Below, one piece after another: positions 6,268-8,087 of a DNA stretch of 8,087 bases. The stretch spans positions 1-8,087 of the forward strand of contig DATDIX010000013.1 of the NCBI GenBank assembly GCA_036520835.1. Direction: 5' to 3'. Position 1 is the stretch's first letter, and every line of letters starts with the position of its first letter. Source of the stretch: VBAT01 sp036520835. Lineage in GTDB: Bacteria; Bacteroidota; Bacteroidia; Chitinophagales; Chitinophagaceae. Made by a program: the position numbers and the translations under genes. Under the pieces are notes generated by a model that worked only from the letters and a program-made list of their open reading frames with translations, did no database searches and was not told the origin of the DNA.

Positions 6268-7131
6268 ATGATCGGGCAAATTAAAAACATATTGGTACCG
6301 GTGGATTTTTCAGAAAATACCGATGTTGCAATATCCAAAGCGCTGGAATTTTGCCAGGAGGAAAATGACTCGACGATTCATCTTTATCATATACAACGGA
6401 TAGTGCTTGGCGGTTTTTCCTACATTATTTCCAGTGTTGTTGCCGGCTATACCCGACAGCAGGTCAATTCAGATATAAAAAAAGCAACTATCAAACTGGA
6501 GAATTTAAAAAAATCCATTGAGAAAGACAGAAAGAACATTAAGATACTATGCTGGGTAAGCTTTGGTGACCCTGTCCAGGAAAGCATTATCAAAAAAGCC
6601 AGGGAATTGTCAGCCGATCTCATTATTATAGGGAAGCATTCTCATCATACCCTGCTACCATTTCTGAATACTGTTGTACCCAGCAAACTTGCAGCCGCAA
6701 CACATACTCCCGTCCTAACCGCTAAACCCGGTTCACTTCACCATGAAATAAAAACAGTTGTCATACCGGTTGGTAATCAATTCCCCGAAACTAAACTCGA
6801 AATGATCAGGGCTTTCCGCAGCAAATCACGACCACATATCAGGTTTGTGATTTTTCCGGGTGATGGTACCGGAACTTCAGATCCGAGACAGTTACTCATA
6901 CATACCTTCCGCACTTTCAAAAGCCGATTTTCCAACCCTGTAGATTATGATATTCTTGACAGCGGCAACAAAGCCAGGGCGCTTCTAAAGTACTGTAACA
7001 AAGTAGGAGCAGACGTGCTGATCGTGTACCACGGATCAGAAACCCGGGTTGGCAACTGGGTCAACAGTCATATATCCGATCTCGTTCCTGCTGAATCAAA
7101 AACTCAAATACTATCCGTCACACCAGCCTGA
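6268..7131 (+). CDS. Two-domain universal stress protein (UspA superfamily)
   Basis: The 287-residue cytoplasmic protein has two tandem Usp folds. Domain 1 (about 5-152) opens with KNILVPVDFSENTDVAISKALEF and ends in ADLIIIGKHSHHTLLPF and THTPVLTAK, typical first and last strands of Usp. Domain 2 (about 160-287) is a divergent copy: IKTVVIPVGNQF at its start lacks the aspartate of VPVDFS, and ADVLIVYHGSE stands where the nucleotide loop would be. In domain 1 the ATP-binding pattern G-2X-G-9X-G-S/T keeps Gly122 but seems to have Ser125 and Thr135 at the other glycine positions, so nucleotide binding is doubtful. I chose ATG 6268 because Usp proteins begin a few residues before this first strand; a GTG at 6223 would add 15 residues, and it lies inside the TAATC array. 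It is transcribed divergently from the regulator operon. Usp proteins modulate stress survival, but this one's target is unknown. Confidence 0.92.
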   Translation: MIGQIKNILVPVDFSENTDVAISKALEFCQEENDSTIHLYHIQRIVLGGFSYIISSVVAGYTRQQVNSDIKKATIKLENLKKSIEKDRKNIKILCWVSFGDPVQESIIKKARELSADLIIIGKHSHHTLLPFLNTVVPSKLAAATHTPVLTAKPGSLHHEIKTVVIPVGNQFPETKLEMIRAFRSKSRPHIRFVIFPGDGTGTSDPRQLLIHTFRTFKSRFSNPVDYDILDSGNKARALLKYCNKVGADVLIVYHGSETRVGNWVNSHISDLVPAESKTQILSVTPA

Positions 7132-7158
7132 TTTATTCATCTTAAACAATGATCATAC

Positions 7159-8087
7159 ATGAAGATACTATCCACCTTAATTTTCTCAATACTCCTTTCC
7201 ACTCAAATGCATGCTCAAACATTGGACAAAAGCCGCGAAGAGTTCTATTACCAACGCTATCAGAGTGCAGAAGTAACCCTTCATAATATACTGAAGATCG
7301 ATCCGAACAATGCAGAAGCATGGGCCATGTTAATGAGAACATATATCCAGGAAGGGAAAAATAAGGAAGCATCAGATTCCTTCTCCTTAATTCCGGAACC
7401 TGTAAAGCAGCAGCCTTATTTTCATATTGCTGCAGGAGCATTGCTGTTGTCGGATAATAACGCTGCAGCCTCAAAAGGTCATTTCGAACAAGCAATCGAA
7501 ATCACCAAAAGTAAAAATATTGCATTACTGGCCGACATCGCTGAGATCAATATCGAATCACAGAATGGAGATTATATATATGCAATAGCCCTGTTAGACA
7601 AGGCCATCAAAAAGAATAAAAAAAACTCTTCCTTATACTCCGCCAAAGGACGGGCTTACCGGAAACTACATAATGGAACAGAGGCCTATAAAGCCTTCAT
7701 GCGTTCAATTGAAATAAACAGACATGAGACAATTGCCTATTATGAACTCGGGAAGCTGTTTCTTTCCCAAAAAAATAAAGAATTATATACGGAGTATTTC
7801 ACAAAGGCCATTGAATCAGATCCCGGGTTTGGGCCTGCATATTACGCCCTGTATAACCATTTCCTGTATTCGGATCCGTCAAAAGCCAGGGATTTCTTCC
7901 TTCAATATTTAAGCAATTCAGATCGTTCGTTGCAGCAGGCTTATTCCTATACAGATCTATTGTACCTCACCAATAACTATGATTCCGCAATTCTGAGGGC
8001 TCAACAGTTAATACGTGATGAGGGTGACAAACTACAACCACGTATTTACAAACTAATCAGTTATTCGTACCAGGAAAAGAAGGACAC
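7159..8087 (+). CDS. Exported TPR-repeat protein, 3' end outside window
   Basis: An open frame of 309 codons plus 2 nt runs to the right edge. Residues 1-19 (MKILSTLIFSILLSTQMHA) form a clear signal peptide with likely signal peptidase I cleavage before QTLDK, so the protein should be periplasmic or outer-membrane associated. The rest is helical with repeated 34-residue-type TPR units: AEVTLHNILKIDPNNAEAW near 37-55, then pairs such as AIALLDKAIKKNKKNSSLY, AYKAFMRSIEINRHETIAYY and YTEYFTKAIESDPGFGPAYY. TPR proteins are scaffolds for protein-protein contact; no enzymatic domain is visible in the part seen. The gene starts 27 bp after the Usp stop with no visible promoter or terminator between, so co-transcription is likely. 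Its function and any C-terminal domain cannot be judged here. Confidence 0.88.
   Translation, partial: MKILSTLIFSILLSTQMHAQTLDKSREEFYYQRYQSAEVTLHNILKIDPNNAEAWAMLMRTYIQEGKNKEASDSFSLIPEPVKQQPYFHIAAGALLLSDNNAAASKGHFEQAIEITKSKNIALLADIAEINIESQNGDYIYAIALLDKAIKKNKKNSSLYSAKGRAYRKLHNGTEAYKAFMRSIEINRHETIAYYELGKLFLSQKNKELYTEYFTKAIESDPGFGPAYYALYNHFLYSDPSKARDFFLQYLSNSDRSLQQAYSYTDLLYLTNNYDSAILRAQQLIRDEGDKLQPRIYKLISYSYQEKKD

Noticed and set aside
7142..7495. Minus-strand open frame opposite the TPR gene
   Set aside because: It is antisense to a convincing signal-peptide TPR gene and its translation shows no domain or low-complexity explanation other than being a shadow.

Overview
The window looks like chromosomal DNA of a Bacteroidota bacterium, probably of the Chitinophagaceae/Sphingobacteriia type. 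The clues are a periplasmic beta-propeller (Reg_prop/Y_Y_Y) sensor kinase, a two-domain universal stress protein (Usp) of about 290 residues, exported TPR proteins, moderate GC, weak or absent Shine-Dalgarno sequences and TATCTT-type -7 elements. This is inferred from architecture, not from a marker gene. No mobile element, CRISPR array, tRNA or rRNA was seen.

Layout. Positions 1-2544 (minus) hold most of a propeller sensor histidine kinase, cut by the left edge before its ATPase domain. Positions 2545-2917 are non-coding, with a perfect 7-bp inverted repeat, two tandem hairpins and a short direct repeat. Positions 2918-3979 (minus) encode an MscS-family mechanosensitive channel. Positions 4066-5442 and 5445-6137 (minus) are a classical HAMP histidine kinase and its OmpR-type response regulator, 2 nt apart, with the regulator upstream. 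Positions 6138-6267 are a divergent regulatory region. Positions 6268-7131 (plus) encode a two-domain Usp protein. Positions 7159-8087 (plus) encode an exported TPR protein cut by the right edge.

How the parts may work together. The regulator/kinase pair sits between a turgor-relief channel and a stress protein. Both flanking genes have upstream arrays of a short TAATC-like box repeated at exactly 11 bp: three copies before the Usp gene (6204-6233) and four on the minus strand before the channel gene (4031-4068). An 11-bp direct-repeat period is the classic footprint of OmpR/PhoB-family regulators. The simplest reading is a small local regulon: the regulator encoded at 5445-6137 binds both arrays and controls the Usp gene (perhaps with the TPR gene, 27 bp downstream), the channel gene and possibly itself. 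This is the most interesting signal in the window. It is read directly from the sequence, but its function is inferred.

The propeller kinase is probably a separate signalling unit. Its partner regulator is not in the window.
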